Positions 31,924-42,789 of a stretch of DNA of 64,000 nt are shown one piece after another. The stretch is from Gracilaria gracilis (lineage: Eukaryota > Rhodophyta > Florideophyceae > Gracilariales > Gracilariaceae). The translations under genes and the position numbers were made by a program. The stretch's first letter is position 1. Each line of letters opens with the position of its first letter. The DNA is taken from the NCBI GenBank assembly GCA_030374805.1, contig JARGSG010000036.1, positions 124,001 to 188,000 on the forward strand. The letters are read 5' to 3'. The notes under the pieces are model-generated. The model did no database searches. It saw only the letters and a program-made list of their open reading frames with translations, and was not told the DNA's origin.

Positions 31924-32918
31924 TCACGCGTTCGGATCCTGCGTTTCCGTCTCTTCAAACGTCATCTCGTAGAAGTTCCGCGGGCAGCTCTCCCCATTCT
32001 CGTACACCCTCTTCGCCCCAGAACGGCTCCCCATACCACCCATCCTCCGCTCCCTCTGGTCTTTCAGTATGCGCTCCGCCGTCTGCACCGCATGCGCCGC
32101 GCTTCAAAACCCAGTAAACGTCGCAACCCCAGCCCCGGCCGCACCTCCTCTCCTGCCACTTTCCCTCCCTCTTTGCGTCTCTTCTTCAAGCGACTACTCA
32201 CTTCCTTAGTCTTTGACGTCACAGGCGATCCCTTCTCATCCTTCATTCCCCCCTTGGCATAACTTCCTCCCACCTCCCCTCCTGTCCCCGTCAGCATCCC
32301 CCACACCTCCACCAACAACAACCGCGCCTTTTCCACCTCTCCAATCTGCATTTCCAGCATCTCCAACCTCCCCTTCAGCATCAAATTCTCCTCCCTCAGC
32401 TCCCGTATCTCCTTCCCTACGCATTCTACCATCCTATCCGCCTGACGACCCACCTCCATTCCCAGCACCTTCAAACCATTCCGCAAAATCGATATTGCTT
32501 CCAATGACACCCCATTCTCCTTCTCACTCAACACCACCCCTTCCATCTTCGCCACACTCTCCGCAATACAATCATCCATTCGCTCCTTCATCACAACTCC
32601 CAACAACCTCACCCGCTCCTTCAGTTCCCCCGTAAATTGCTCTTTCCTACCCTCCGCTCCACCTCCACCCTCCATGTGCTCCCCAATCCCCAACTGGCTC
32701 AGGTGCACCGCCCCTTTCCTCCATATCCCATCCTTCTCCCCCTTCTTCTGCACCACCTTCGAGCCCACATCCGCAGCCCCTGCATTCCCCACAGCCACAA
32801 CCTCCTCCTCTCGTGACCCTCTATCCACCCGCGCAACCTCGGCCACTTCCCGCTTCGGAGACGGCGTTCCTCCGATCTTTTTCCCTTGCAGGAACGCAAG
32901 AAGCTCCTCGTCCTTCAC
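31924..32918 (-). CDS. Purine-rich coiled-coil protein, two exons, unknown family
   Basis: Exon 1 (32203-32918) starts at ATG 32918 and encodes a Lys/Glu-rich product: LLAFLQGKKIGG near the front and a strong coiled coil about residues 90-200 (KEIRELREENLMLKGRLEML). A donor GTGAGT follows codon GAA, and acceptor GCAG ends at 32083; exon 2 (31924-32082) continues in phase 0 with ERILKDQRERR and FYEMTFEETETQDPNA before TGA. Unlike its neighbours it needs no frameshift repair. The coding strand is strongly purine-loaded, as in the genes at 36.6 and 46-49 kb. Family unknown; it could be a structural protein of a mobile element or a host gene. Confidence 0.5.
32083..32202 (-). other. Predicted phase-0 intron, 120 bp
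   Basis: Donor GTGAGT (- strand, from 32202) and acceptor CGGTGCAG (ending 32083). Removing it links two coding stretches that are otherwise in different frames. A frameshift of a single exon is the alternative. Confidence 0.45.
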
Positions 32919-33280
32919 TTATCCGTTTGACATCTTAGTAAAGCCAAAAGCGTCACCGAAAGCAAGAATTCGGTACCATACGGTGCAATCGACGCCGTCC
33001 TCGTTTTCCGTGCCACTGCCTATGCGCACGGCCTAAATCTGAAACCATAACTTACCCGTTTCTGTTCCGATCGGTTTCGCGACAAAACCGTCACTGTACT
33101 GTACGCCTCGCCAGTACTCCACTATTTAACCCCCACCCTGTCTCCTCTGCCGCTCGCACATCCTCTCCAGTCACTCTGTCTTGACCGGCGACGTGTTCTT
33201 CTTCCGCCATACCCTCACTTGGTTTTGAGAAAAACAAAACACGGGTGGTTGCATACTTGGAACCACCAGCGCGCCGTTGA

Positions 33281-33343
33281 CGGCGGACCCCGGTGTCGTG
33301 GCGCTTCATTGGTGCACCGATGAAGCACCATGACGCCCGGGCC
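33281..33343. repeat. Palindromic repeat copy A (imperfect)
   Basis: Centre GGTGCACC at about 33314. Arms contain GTCGTGGCGCTTCAT and its inverse with several mismatches. Member of the family described at 50045-50150. Confidence 0.8.
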
Positions 33344-33541
33344 GTATTGAGAACAACAGACCTGCGTAAGTTACTGAAGAATGTAGTACAGGGGGCTGTG
33401 AAACAGACCCGAACGGGAGTGAGTTGTACATGGCTGCGATGTTTCTGCAAACGCGATATCCAGTAGTAGTAGCACGTGTGCCCCGGATACAGATATTCGG
33501 GACCGACCGGGGCGGCATGGCAAAAAAAAATTTAATTTTTT

Positions 33542-33615
33542 GGACAGCGCACCGATGTGCAGTGGGGCTTCATCGGTGCACTGATGAAGCCCCGCGACAC
33601 CCGGGTCCGCTGTCC
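33542..33615. repeat. Palindromic repeat copy B
   Basis: GGACAGCG...CGCTGTCC with centre CGGTGCACTG; arms near-symmetric over 74 bases with mismatches. Confidence 0.85.
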
Positions 33616-34418
33616 GGGGGTGGTCTAGGCCAACGGTTTTGGATGCGTTTGGAGGGATTGAAAATCACCCTAACACACTAATATAGGGTGTTTCCAGAGC
33701 ACCCGCAGCAATGCTCACTATACTAACGTGGCTAATAAATGCAGCCCCATAAGTATCTTACTAGGCTCAAAGTCCCCGTGCATAAGGATTTAACTTCATG
33801 TGAGCCTATTCTGTAAAGAAATGACTTATATGATGCTTGCGCACGAGCATTCGTGCGTGACAGTAGTCTGTAGAGATGCGCGTGTTTCGCCTACGGCTAT
33901 ACAGCGATATGTATCGTGCGGACGGTGTCCACGCCAGACAGTCGCCCCAGTGACGTTAGTGTAGAATTGAAACAACTCTATTGCTATATATATTTATTTT
34001 ATTACTTTGATTTTAGAAGGACCAATATCTTGGTGGAAGAGTAAAAGTTTCATTCCCTTAGGGAAAAGTTCGTATTACATTCTTCGGAAAACACGACGAC
34101 TGGGCAGTGCCCAGGAGTGCAATGGAGCTTCATCGTTGCATCCATGAACCACAATTCACCTCGGTCTACCGTCTACCGCGTGAATGCACAGTAGCGGGTC
34201 GCACAACGGGTTCCCTGGTCGACACGCCGACAAAGCAGACCTACAAGAACTCCAGCTTTATCTCTCATGGCGCGCGGAGAGGGGATCAAGGGAAAGTGGT
34301 ACTTCATCTATGGCATGTGATGCGTCAAAGAGATGTTAAGGAAAGCTTGAAGACGCGAGAGACACGGAACTAAATAAATGTGGAGATATACGCGATGTTA
34401 CTAATAAGGACAATTAGG
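33616..34418. other. No gene recognised
   Basis: AT-richer DNA between palindromic copies. Short open frames only. I see no protein family, RNA gene or repeat beyond simple A/T runs. Confidence 0.4.
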
Positions 34419-34490
34419 GCAGTAGACTGGGGTCTCATTGCGCTTCATCGCTGCGCCGATGGAGCGCCATGTCATCCCGGACGGCTGTCC
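34419..34490. repeat. Palindromic repeat copy C (diverged)
   Basis: Core GCGCTTCATCGCTGCGCCGA; arms have decayed more than other copies but the symmetric layout and GGCTGTCC end remain. Confidence 0.7.
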
Positions 34491-34532
34491 CAAAAAGATT
34501 ATGTAATTCCAATTAATTAAAACGACAGCCTG

Positions 34533-34605
34533 GGACAGCGGACCCGGGTGTCGTGGCGCTTCATCGGTGCACCGATGAAGTGCCAGACCACCTTGGTCCG
34601 CTGTC
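34533..34605. repeat. Palindromic repeat copy D
   Basis: GGACAGCGGACCCGGGTG on the left; inverse with mismatches on the right; centre TCGGTGCACCGA is perfect. Confidence 0.88.
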
Positions 34606-34668
34606 GGAACGCCACCGTGTGTGGCAAACCTGTGGTAGTGGCATACGTGGCACCACCGGCGCGTCGTT

Positions 34669-34742
34669 GACAGCGGACCCGGGTGTGGTGGCGCTTCATC
34701 GGTGCACCGATGAAGCGCCACGCCACCCTGGTCCGCTGTCCC
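34669..34742. repeat. Palindromic repeat copy E
   Basis: GACAGCGGACCC...GGTCCGCTGTC, centre TCGGTGCACCGA. A separate flanking block (CAAACCTGTGGTAGTGGCATA) occurs on both sides, at about 34626 and 34760. Confidence 0.88.
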
Positions 34743-34780
34743 GACGCCCCGTGTACGACAAACCTGTGGTAGTGGCATAC

Positions 34781-34821
34781 GTGGCACCGATGAAGCGCCA
34801 CCGCACCCGGGTCTGGTGTCC
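34781..34821. repeat. Palindromic repeat, right half only (copy F)
   Basis: GTGGCACCGATGAAGCGCCA then CCGCACCCGGGTCTGGTGTCC: one arm of the family without its partner, joined directly to the flanking block of copy E. Confidence 0.7.
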
Positions 34822-34948
34822 AAAACAATTTTATTTTCACCTCATTAAAAAGCCGGGTCCTCTGAACAGCATCGGTAGAGCGCCACTACACCTCCTTCCG
34901 CTGTCGCAGCCTTTTGTTTTAATGAGTTGAAAATAAAAAAAGTTTTGG

Positions 34949-35018
34949 TACAGCGGACTGGGTGGGCGTAGCGCTTCATCGATGCACCGATGAAGCGCCA
35001 CGACACCCAAGTCCGCTG
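34949..35018. repeat. Palindromic repeat copy G
   Basis: ACAGCGGAC...GTCCGCTGG with centre CGATGCACCGATG; left arm more diverged. Confidence 0.82.
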
Positions 35019-35081
35019 GCAATGGCACGTTGGTGGTGCCACGCATGCCAGTAACACAGGTTTGTCACAAACAGCGCGTTG

Positions 35082-35150
35082 GGACAGCGGACCAAGGTGG
35101 CTTGGCGCTTCATCGGTGCACCGATGAAGCGCCACGACACCCGGGTCCGC
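35082..35150. repeat. Palindromic repeat copy H
   Basis: GGACAGCGGACCAAGG on the left, right arm CCACGACACCCGGGTCCGC; centre TCATCGGTGCACCGATGA perfect. Confidence 0.85.
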
Positions 35151-35472
35151 CGAGAACTACATCGATGTACCAGAAGCGAAGTTAATGTTTGAGGAGACCA
35201 CTTGTACGAAGAATCTCCATAATTTGGCCACACATCAACTACGGGCCAGTGTTGTAGGGAAGGGTCCAATTAAACAGCAATACAATCGTTGCCGTCACAT
35301 GGATCGTACGGACGATTACTAAGACCAACGTCCAAGGGATCTATTCGTTCTTCTACTCGAAAAAGGTGTGTTTCTTTCGCTGAGAAGCCTGAACAATAAC
35401 TTATTCTCTATTATGAAGGGTAAAGAGTTTCAGGTGGAGTGACCGGCGACTCGTTTCGAGGCTGTTCTCTTT

Positions 35473-36345
35473 ATGTCAATGCTAGGAAATATCATGAATG
35501 AGAAGGAAGAAAGGAGAATCTCTGAAAAATCAGCTGTCCTTCCGAGAAGGCCGTTGAAAAGGAGACGTGCTTTGGAGGGAAACGAAATGGCTCCGTACAT
35601 ACCGAGCTTGACGTCCTTCGAGAAGAGCAATTGTGATCGACTCGTGTTCGCAGTTTGTGAGGTTGTTTATGCCTGGGATATCTTCGCGAGGTTCATCGGG
35701 TATCCTAATGCTGACGATATGGTCGGTCCTTATATTTATTTATGGACTTGCACTCGTTAACGTACCAGGTTCTTAAATCTCGAGAAAATGGTTACGCTCC
35801 TCCATCGCAAAGTACGCGTATAGAGAGGGGTGTACTTCCACAACCAGACATCGGAGAGTTTCCACAATCTCTCGATAATGAACTGGATGGAATTCTCCGA
35901 CTTTTGGCTGCAAAGTTTCTGAATGATACCGAAACTATATGCACGCACAATTGTCTGCATGAGATGGAGCGGAAGCGATGATGGTGACCGTAGGAGGTCG
36001 AGAGTTCTTAAGCTTGAAGAACCGGCCTGGTGAAGAGCGAGATACGAAAGAGAGCGAGGTATATATTGCCCCCGCTCCTTTCTGTATAGCATGATATATT
36101 AATGATGCTGGATACCATGCTGGAGATGAGGACCTAGTACTGCCGAGGTTCGAAAGGCAGCGAAGCCCAAATGTGATAGTTCGTGAGACCAAACCCGTCA
36201 TACAGTCGAAGTCCGAACTTATGAAGTATACACTTCTTCGAGTTACTGCTAAGAGACAGATAGAAGTTGGTGAGGAGCTCTATGTCAGTTATGGTGCGGA
36301 GTATAATTGGGACTGGGCTTTCACTCTTGACCCCGCTGAGGACTA
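35473..36345 (+). pseudogene. SET-domain protein relic
   Basis: The last ~150 bases (to TAG 36343-36345) encode the end of a SET domain: LLRVTAKRQIEVGEELYVSYG then AEYNWDWAF. The GEEL...YG block forms part of the S-adenosylmethionine pocket and active-site Tyr region of histone-lysine methyltransferases. Upstream pieces in several frames include YINDAGYHAGDED and a Lys/Arg-rich N-terminal stretch from ATG 35473. In-frame stops (35758, ~36090) and frame changes show a pseudogene. Whether it was a host regulator or a SET protein carried by a mobile element cannot be told. Confidence 0.5.
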
Positions 36346-36586
36346 GGAGTGGTTGCGAGGTCTACAGGCAACTCCCTTTGTGTAGCTGCACGATTTGTAG
36401 TTTCTAATGATTTACACAGATTCTGTAAACTGACTGTTATTGATTCCGCTATTCCATTCATCATACTCCCTTCCGTGTCCAACCATCCGCGCTCTTTCAC
36501 ACCGTTCTCCAAATCCTCTTTAATCTCCAATCTCTTTGTCTTCCCTGTTTTTTACCTCAACTTGGGCATTGGTATCAATTAAGAAC

Positions 36587-38886
36587 ATGGTGGGCAAGGC
36601 AAGAACGCGGGGCACCCAGTCGCGCAAGATGCCTGTAGGGAAGAAGAAGAACCTTGGTGACGATAACAGAGGTTCAACACGAGTGGCTGCTAAAACAACG
36701 CCACGTCAATCACCAGCAGCGAAGGCCAACCACGGGCCTAATCCCACCGTCGGTCACCGCCATTCTCGGCGCAAAGGTACCTCTGGAAACACTAGCGATG
36801 TACGTCAAAGTAGGCCATCGCCGAGCTTCCCAACGCGGTCCACTGGCAACGTTGAACAAAATCCCAATTCCGAAGAAATTTCACCGGTTCCGAAAGCTCG
36901 AGAACCGGCAGGTTCGTTGACAAGAGATATTGAGGAAAAGGTTCGAGTTTCACAAGAGGAACAAGAGAATGTCCATGTCTCTGAGCTGGAAAGTAGTCTC
37001 ACTGCAAGAGACCTACAACGAAGTGTAGGCGATCCCAAAAACATTCCACGACCATCACCATTTTCGACGCGAAGGGCGTCTACAGTTGCCTTGAAGCACC
37101 AACGGATCGGCATACAGCGTGTGAGAAGGGGAAATCCTCGAAACTCGAATTTGTCAGGGCGAAAAAGACTTAGAGAGGAGAACTCTGAGCGGCGTATGGC
37201 TGACACTGTGGACAATGCGGATAATGCAGGAGATGATAAAACTCCAGTATATCTTGCAATGAAGAGAACTCTAACCTCTACTGTTCCACGAAGAACAAAA
37301 GTAGATGAAGTACAGAGAACAAGGGAGGTACATGAAGTGAAGCAGGAGGAGGAAGAACACAGGGTAACTCTCGAGAAAGAAATCACGTCTTCTGGAAACA
37401 ACAGGGATTTGCTGAAAGAAATCAATGGCTTGAAAGCAAAGGTGAAGAAGTTGGAGGAGGATTTGATGATACGGGAATCCTTGTAAAAATTGCGCAAGAG
37501 CAGAGCACAGCATTGAAGAGTAAGCTTGAGGAGAAAGACCTGGTGATTGAAGGTTTATATGGTGCATTGAAGCAGGAGGGCAGTAACACATCCCGTACCG
37601 GTGGACCAGGACGAACCGGACGAAAGAGGCATCGAATCGCTGTAAACGATGCGTTTCGAGGGGTTGCGCGAGGACTGTATCACAATATGTTGACTTGTGC
37701 CAGGAGAGGGACCAGTGAACTGTGTTTTGACGGTTAGAAACCTTCAAGGAATTGGATCAATCGAGCTGAGATATTAGAAGGAGCGACGGAGAATGGAGAA
37801 GGGATGATTCGAAACGAGGGGGATGGTGTCGCGATGGTTCCCAAGAATCATATAGAGCTCCTCGCCAGTTTTGGAATGTTCACACCATCGGTTGAAGGGG
37901 GTGCGGATGCGTTTCTGAAAACTATGAACAGAGTGAGTTGAAAGAAGTGAGTTGGGAAGGAATTAGAAAGGCCTCTCTCACAGAAGGATGCATAGTAGAA
38001 GTGTGTGCGGATATGTGTCTAAGGCAGAGAATGAAACAGACAATGAGTGATGTTGTGGCGGTGCGAAAGAGAAACACAAAGGAATAAATTGTTTTTGTTG
38101 CTGGATTATGATCTAATATGGAGAAGAACGAAAGTGGTACAAGAAAATGCCGATGAAGTTGAACAGCAGCTGGAGGAAGCACAAGAGAACATCTTGCGAC
38201 TTGGTGCCCATAAAACCCTAACCACGTCATGGTAGAAGAAGGCACCGCTTGATCGTTTGAAGTATTCGAAGGCTAATAATGACGGGGATGAAATGGATAC
38301 GAACGAACAGGACTTGTTCTTCAGAAACACGATAGGCGTAGAAGTGTTGAAGGACTTCATTGCGTATGATGTTGAGGATAAGGAGGAAGAGACATTATTG
38401 GATGGCACGATACTGACACTTGCACGCTTAAAAGCATTGATTCTGACGGTTGTCACTCTTGTCACTGCTCAATCTCCGAGAGGTGGGCAAAGGCAGAGAC
38501 AGTTCGCAAAGAACTATGCGGAGTTGTTACCTCTCTGTTTGAAAGAGTTGTTGGAGGATGTCCGGCAACATGTACAGAGAGGTTATTCCAACGGGTTCCA
38601 TCACTATGGGAGTGCAGCACATGAATGGACTGGAGTGCTGGGGAATAATATGAGGGAGGCTACGATAGCGTTTCGATTCCCCTCGAGTGGAAAGATATAT
38701 CTAACATTGCATGAACGTTTCTTCGCTGACAATGTGAGCAAGAGATTGGGATCAGTTACAGATTGTTTTATCGGAGAGTTTGAGGAAAGAGACATAGATT
38801 GCAAGGAGATGGACATGCTGGGTTTTGGAACTAGCACACCAGTGGGGAGAGGATTGCAACGTGGTGACAATGAACAAGAAGAATGA
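36587..38886 (+). pseudogene. Large purine-rich coiled-coil gene, decayed, unknown family
   Basis: ATG 36587 starts a basic N-terminus (MVGKARTRGTQSRKMPVGKK), a disordered middle, and a coiled coil reaching KAKVKKLEEDLMIRE. A frameshift near 37480 leads to AQEQSTALKSKLEEKDLVIE; stops near 37737 and frame changes follow, with further coding-like stretches (VPKNHIELLASFGMFTPSV; EVSWEGIRKASLTEGCIVEV; VEQQLEEAQENILRL). The C-terminal 210 codons (38257-38886) are open and globular: RFPSSGKIYLTLHERFFADN. I recognise no family. The size, basic front and purine-loaded coding strand resemble the - strand gene at 45.8-49.5 kb. It ends tail to tail with the Plavaka-like pseudogene. Confidence 0.5.
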
Positions 38887-38897
38887 ATGGGAATCTT

Positions 38898-41800
38898 TTA
38901 CTGTTCTACTTCTATACGGGGTTCTTCGGGTTCAGTTGGGTTTTGAACAGGCTCATGATAAAAACTATTGATGTAGAATCGATGTTGGAACCATTGGAGT
39001 GTAGAAGAAAATGGCTCGGCTGGATAATTAGAATGAACTATATGTACTGTTCTCTGTATTGCTGAACCCGGAACCATTCCATACCAAGGGGTGAGGTGTT
39101 CTGAGCTCTTTATTTTTGAATGGGCAGGGAAGGTCACAGTGTAGTTTTGCTCATCACTTGTAGCCCAGCGTAAAGATATGCATTGCAAAACATTGTCCAA
39201 AGCTGTTGCGGGAGGCAATACCTCAAAATACCGAACGAATGCCACTTCTGGAACAGGGCCCGAGTATTCGAGAACAGGCACACAAACAAGAGCGACTACT
39301 TGAGCAACCAATGTTGCACCTTGTTCTCTTTCGACCAAGATGGTCGAGAATTTGGGCTTCCTGTTCGGTCCGAAAGCTGGAGAGGAAAACACCCTTTCGT
39401 TGACAGGGTACTTGTTTCTATTTAAGACGATAGAATTGGACGAGGCCTAAAAATGTCGTAGAACGGAAACCATACCACCTCTTACAACTGCTGAGTTCAC
39501 GAGTGTTATCCTGATCTTCTTCGGTAAGTAGGATATGAAGTTATCTTCGAGCGTCTCCTCCACCAGGCTGAGGAACGGTAGAAGTGCTTGTTCCCCAATT
39601 TAGTCTAGAATGGAGGTTGTATCATTATCCTGGAGATCCTTCTTAATATCAGATAGCGTCAGTGAAGATGAGGAGAGCCGTCTAACGTAGTGTCGAAGTT
39701 GTCCCATGGTTATCGAACGACCCCTCTTCGTAAATCGAGGAAGTTGAATAGAAGGTATTGGGGAAGCGTATGGTGCGCTTGCCATGCCTTCTTGAAGATT
39801 ATCACCAATTCATTTCTTTCTCACATTTTCATGGTCGATTGAGCGAATGGTTTCCTGCACAGCCGTTGCCGTTCTTCTCGACGTTCGCCGATAATGCCTT
39901 TTGAATAAGGGGTGGGCATGCTCTTGTATCCCTGCATCGTAGTATTAGATACATCCTGGACGTCTGATACCCTCGACGAGATGGTCAAGAAGACGAAACT
40001 TCAACGTTCCAAGTCTAGAGGGGTGAAAGTCGGCTAATGTTCTGGTCGTACATTATTTGAAGGCTGTAATCTGGGCCTGGAGAGCTACGAGAGAGCTTTT
40101 GTTCCAGTGTGGTTCTCGACTGTACCTGAAAATGGCGCCAAACAAGTCTGAGTATTGTGTGAAGATGGTTTTCATAGGTGCTGTTTCATGTTCTCCACAA
40201 CATGCATCAAAGAAAGCGTCTATGAATGGGAAAACTATGTCCAGTGCTTTTGTAGTTCTTTGCCTCCAGCATTCCGCGTAGACCTTCGTTGGTGAATATA
40301 CCTTTGAGAGACTTGCCTTTTTCTTGTGTAAAAAAGTCTATGTGCAAGCCTCTAGCGGGAAAGCCCCTTTCCATGGCGGTGAGGATGGCGTTTGCATGGT
40401 TTAGAAGTTGTATGCGAACTGTTCGGAAGGAGCGCGGTGCAGATGCTCCTATGGTGGTTGACAGCGTGTGTGACTGAAGTCGCTCAATGGCGGCTGTTTT
40501 AATGAGCTTTGATATGCTAAGATGAAGGATGTGCAACGGTTCGAAGAAAAAGAGGCTGTAAGGAGAAAGTCCTGGGATCAAAAGAAGGATGAAAGGGCTT
40601 TCTAGAAAAGATGGGGTAAGAGATACGGAGTTGGAGCGCATCAGAGAATCTGCCTGAGCACTTCCGTCTCTAGCTCGACGGGGACGTCGTTCAAGGTCTT
40701 CTTGCTCTGCATTTTTTAAGACTGCGGAATATGTTTCCCTTAGTCGTTTCGTCTGGTTCTGTGTGCACAAAGAGAAAGAGGTAGGCACATCACTGGATGA
40801 AGCTGAGCGTGGCACCTGGCATCTATGACAGGGGCGTCCGGTCTTTGTGCAATGAAGAGTAGACAGAATATCCTTTGCCTCAGGAATTTCTGCGCAGTAG
40901 CTTGCCAACAGTGGATGGCATACCCTATGAACTTTGTCTTTCCAGGTGAACTCAATTTTTTTCAATGCAAGGTTTAGAATAGGCTCTATAATACGACTAA
41001 AGGAGTGATGCAGAATCTGCATCCTCGCATCGCGGATAGATTTGTTGGAAACGAAGGGCATGGCATCTGCATGCGACGAAGAAACTTCTTCGAGAGCTTA
41101 GGGAAGTACGCAACTACCGTGAGGTCCTCGCGGATACATTTGCGGCGTAGATGGTTGGGAAAGTTGAGGAAAACGAGGTGAAGGGGATAGGCGGTGACCG
41201 AAGTTTGCTTTAGGGTTGTTGAAGACTTATCGGTGTACATCTGCAGAAGACCTACGAAAGATTCACTGAATTTTATTTCTTGAGTATGCCGAACTATTCT
41301 ATTATCCAAGGAGCCCATGACCACTTCCTTCAGCTTGGAGGTGGCGTCTCTTGCGAGAGTTGCCGACATGGGATGAAACATTTTCGCGGAGTGGGTCTGG
41401 GGGATAGGATGGAAGAAGGTGTTTTTGCTGTTAGCCAACTGGAGCTGCTTGAGGAGGGTCTCAATTGGGTCTCTCGTGTAGAGGGTGGCGCTGAACTTAC
41501 ATACTTGTGGGGAGATAGAGGTTCTTTTGAATCCATTGTTGGAAGCATATCGTTCGAAGATAGCGTTCTTGAGTTCCGTACAGCGCTTGGAACTGTTGAT
41601 GGTTTCGTTGAAGCGCTTCTGCGAGAAGCGGGGATTCGGAAGAAAACCAATGAGCTCGTCTGCCTCACGGTGACCAAGCTTAGAGGCTACGGAAGCGAGA
41701 CACACGGTTAGATAATCCATGTGAAGAGCGCCGAGCGACTCTTCGGAAGGTGGAGGAGTAGAGTCGTTTCCAATTGAGGTTTCAAAGGGGTGGGGGAGAG

Positions 41801-42143
41801 GGTGACGCAGGTCTAGAACTCGACTCAATTCGGTCTGGTTCCGGAGGTTCCGGTGGAACGGAGACCCCCATTTATTTGGGAGAGAAAGACTCGGCAGTAC
41901 TGCAGGGGGCTGTAACGGTTTCCGAAGAAGAAGCGTTTGGAGGTGGGGCAGATAACTTGAAACGCTTACTTCGTCGAATGCTGTGCTCATCGTATGGAAT
42001 GGTTTTGTGACGGTGAGGACACTGACTGACGTGTCTCTGAAGTGACAACACTCCTCGCGCCATGAACGGACAACCGCGCCGTTTTTGCCTGCAGTAGCAA
42101 ACCATATTGGAGGGAAAGGGCTGCGAGAAGAGGAAATGAACAA
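38898..42143 (-). pseudogene. Plavaka/CACTA-like transposase pseudogene
   Basis: Reading the - strand: an N-terminal zinc finger (CPFMARGVLSLQRHVSQCPH, nt ~42030-42090), a frameshift, then GFLPNPRFSQKRFNETI and ARDATSKLKEVV. LLQMYTDKSSTT holds a candidate first catalytic Asp, followed by YPLHLVFLNFP. Another frame change near 41050 gives IRDARMQILHHSFSRII, VCHPLLASYC and the zinc pair HCTKTGRPCHRCQV, then FFEPLHILHLSISKLI. Later pieces (SDLFGAIFRYSREPHWNK; LGTLKFRLLDHLVEG; AHPLFKRHYRRTS) and the open C-terminal 164 codons (38898-39392, ending near WFQHRFYINSFYHEP) finish the protein. This matches the Plavaka/KDZ-related group of CACTA-like transposases. Multiple stops and frameshifts; ends not identified. 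Confidence 0.65.
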
Positions 42144-42615
42144 GCTCGGAAGAGAAGCGGAAGACGGAAGGACGATGGGGAGGATACTGAGGACAGGGGA
42201 AGGAGTGAAGAATAGATTTGAGTTTAAATCACATGCTTTTGTTCAAAAATAGAACGCATGGACCTGTCGACCTTGACGCCAGGATTCAACACTGATTATA
42301 CAACACTGAAAATAATTCTGTGATTGACAACGATATATCTGTACACTTGTCCGATCTCGGCCGACGACGCGCAAAATTCTCTGTGGCCTTGCCTCCTCCA
42401 TAAACTGGGATCGTCGTCCGGGCCAGCGTCCCAGTTGATTCTGATGTAGGTCACTGGCTTCTGGTACGTTTCAAAACGACTTTCTCTCCCTTTTCATCCG
42501 AAGCTGACTACGTTTTTCCATTGCGCTTCGACGAACGCAATATTTGCTCCGTTTCGTTTGATTTCTCGCGCGCGGTGCGCAAAAAATGATTGATGCTTTC
42601 CGAAACAGTTCTTTT

Positions 42616-42658
42616 ACTTCCTAATCCCATGATGTCGGACATCATGCGATTAGGAAGT
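42616..42658. repeat. 43-bp near-perfect palindrome
   Basis: Arms of 21 bases (42616-42636 and 42638-42658) match at 20 of 21 positions around a single central base. Core ATGATGTCGGACATCAT. Not related to the 75-bp palindrome family. No gene adjoins it. Confidence 0.7.
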
Positions 42659-42789
42659 TGAACGAACCATTTCGGAGAATCTCCTTTTACTGGGGTGCGG
42701 ACGTTTGGGTTCTTTGCTAAGGTTATTCTACCACACTTCATACTTCAGAACCAACTACTAATATTGCTGAAACGATGCTGAACTGGCCT

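Noticed and set aside
32213-32635. Pro/Ser-rich + strand frame of 140 codons
   Set aside because: Mirror of the Glu/Lys/Gly-rich coiled-coil gene on the - strand; low-complexity shadow.
34401-35269. Several open frames on both strands encoding WRFIGAPMKRHD-like peptides
   Set aside because: They are translations of the palindromic repeat, which reads similarly on both strands; not proteins.
41280-41711. 143-codon + strand frame
   Set aside because: Antisense to the Plavaka-like transposase, which carries family motifs on the - strand.
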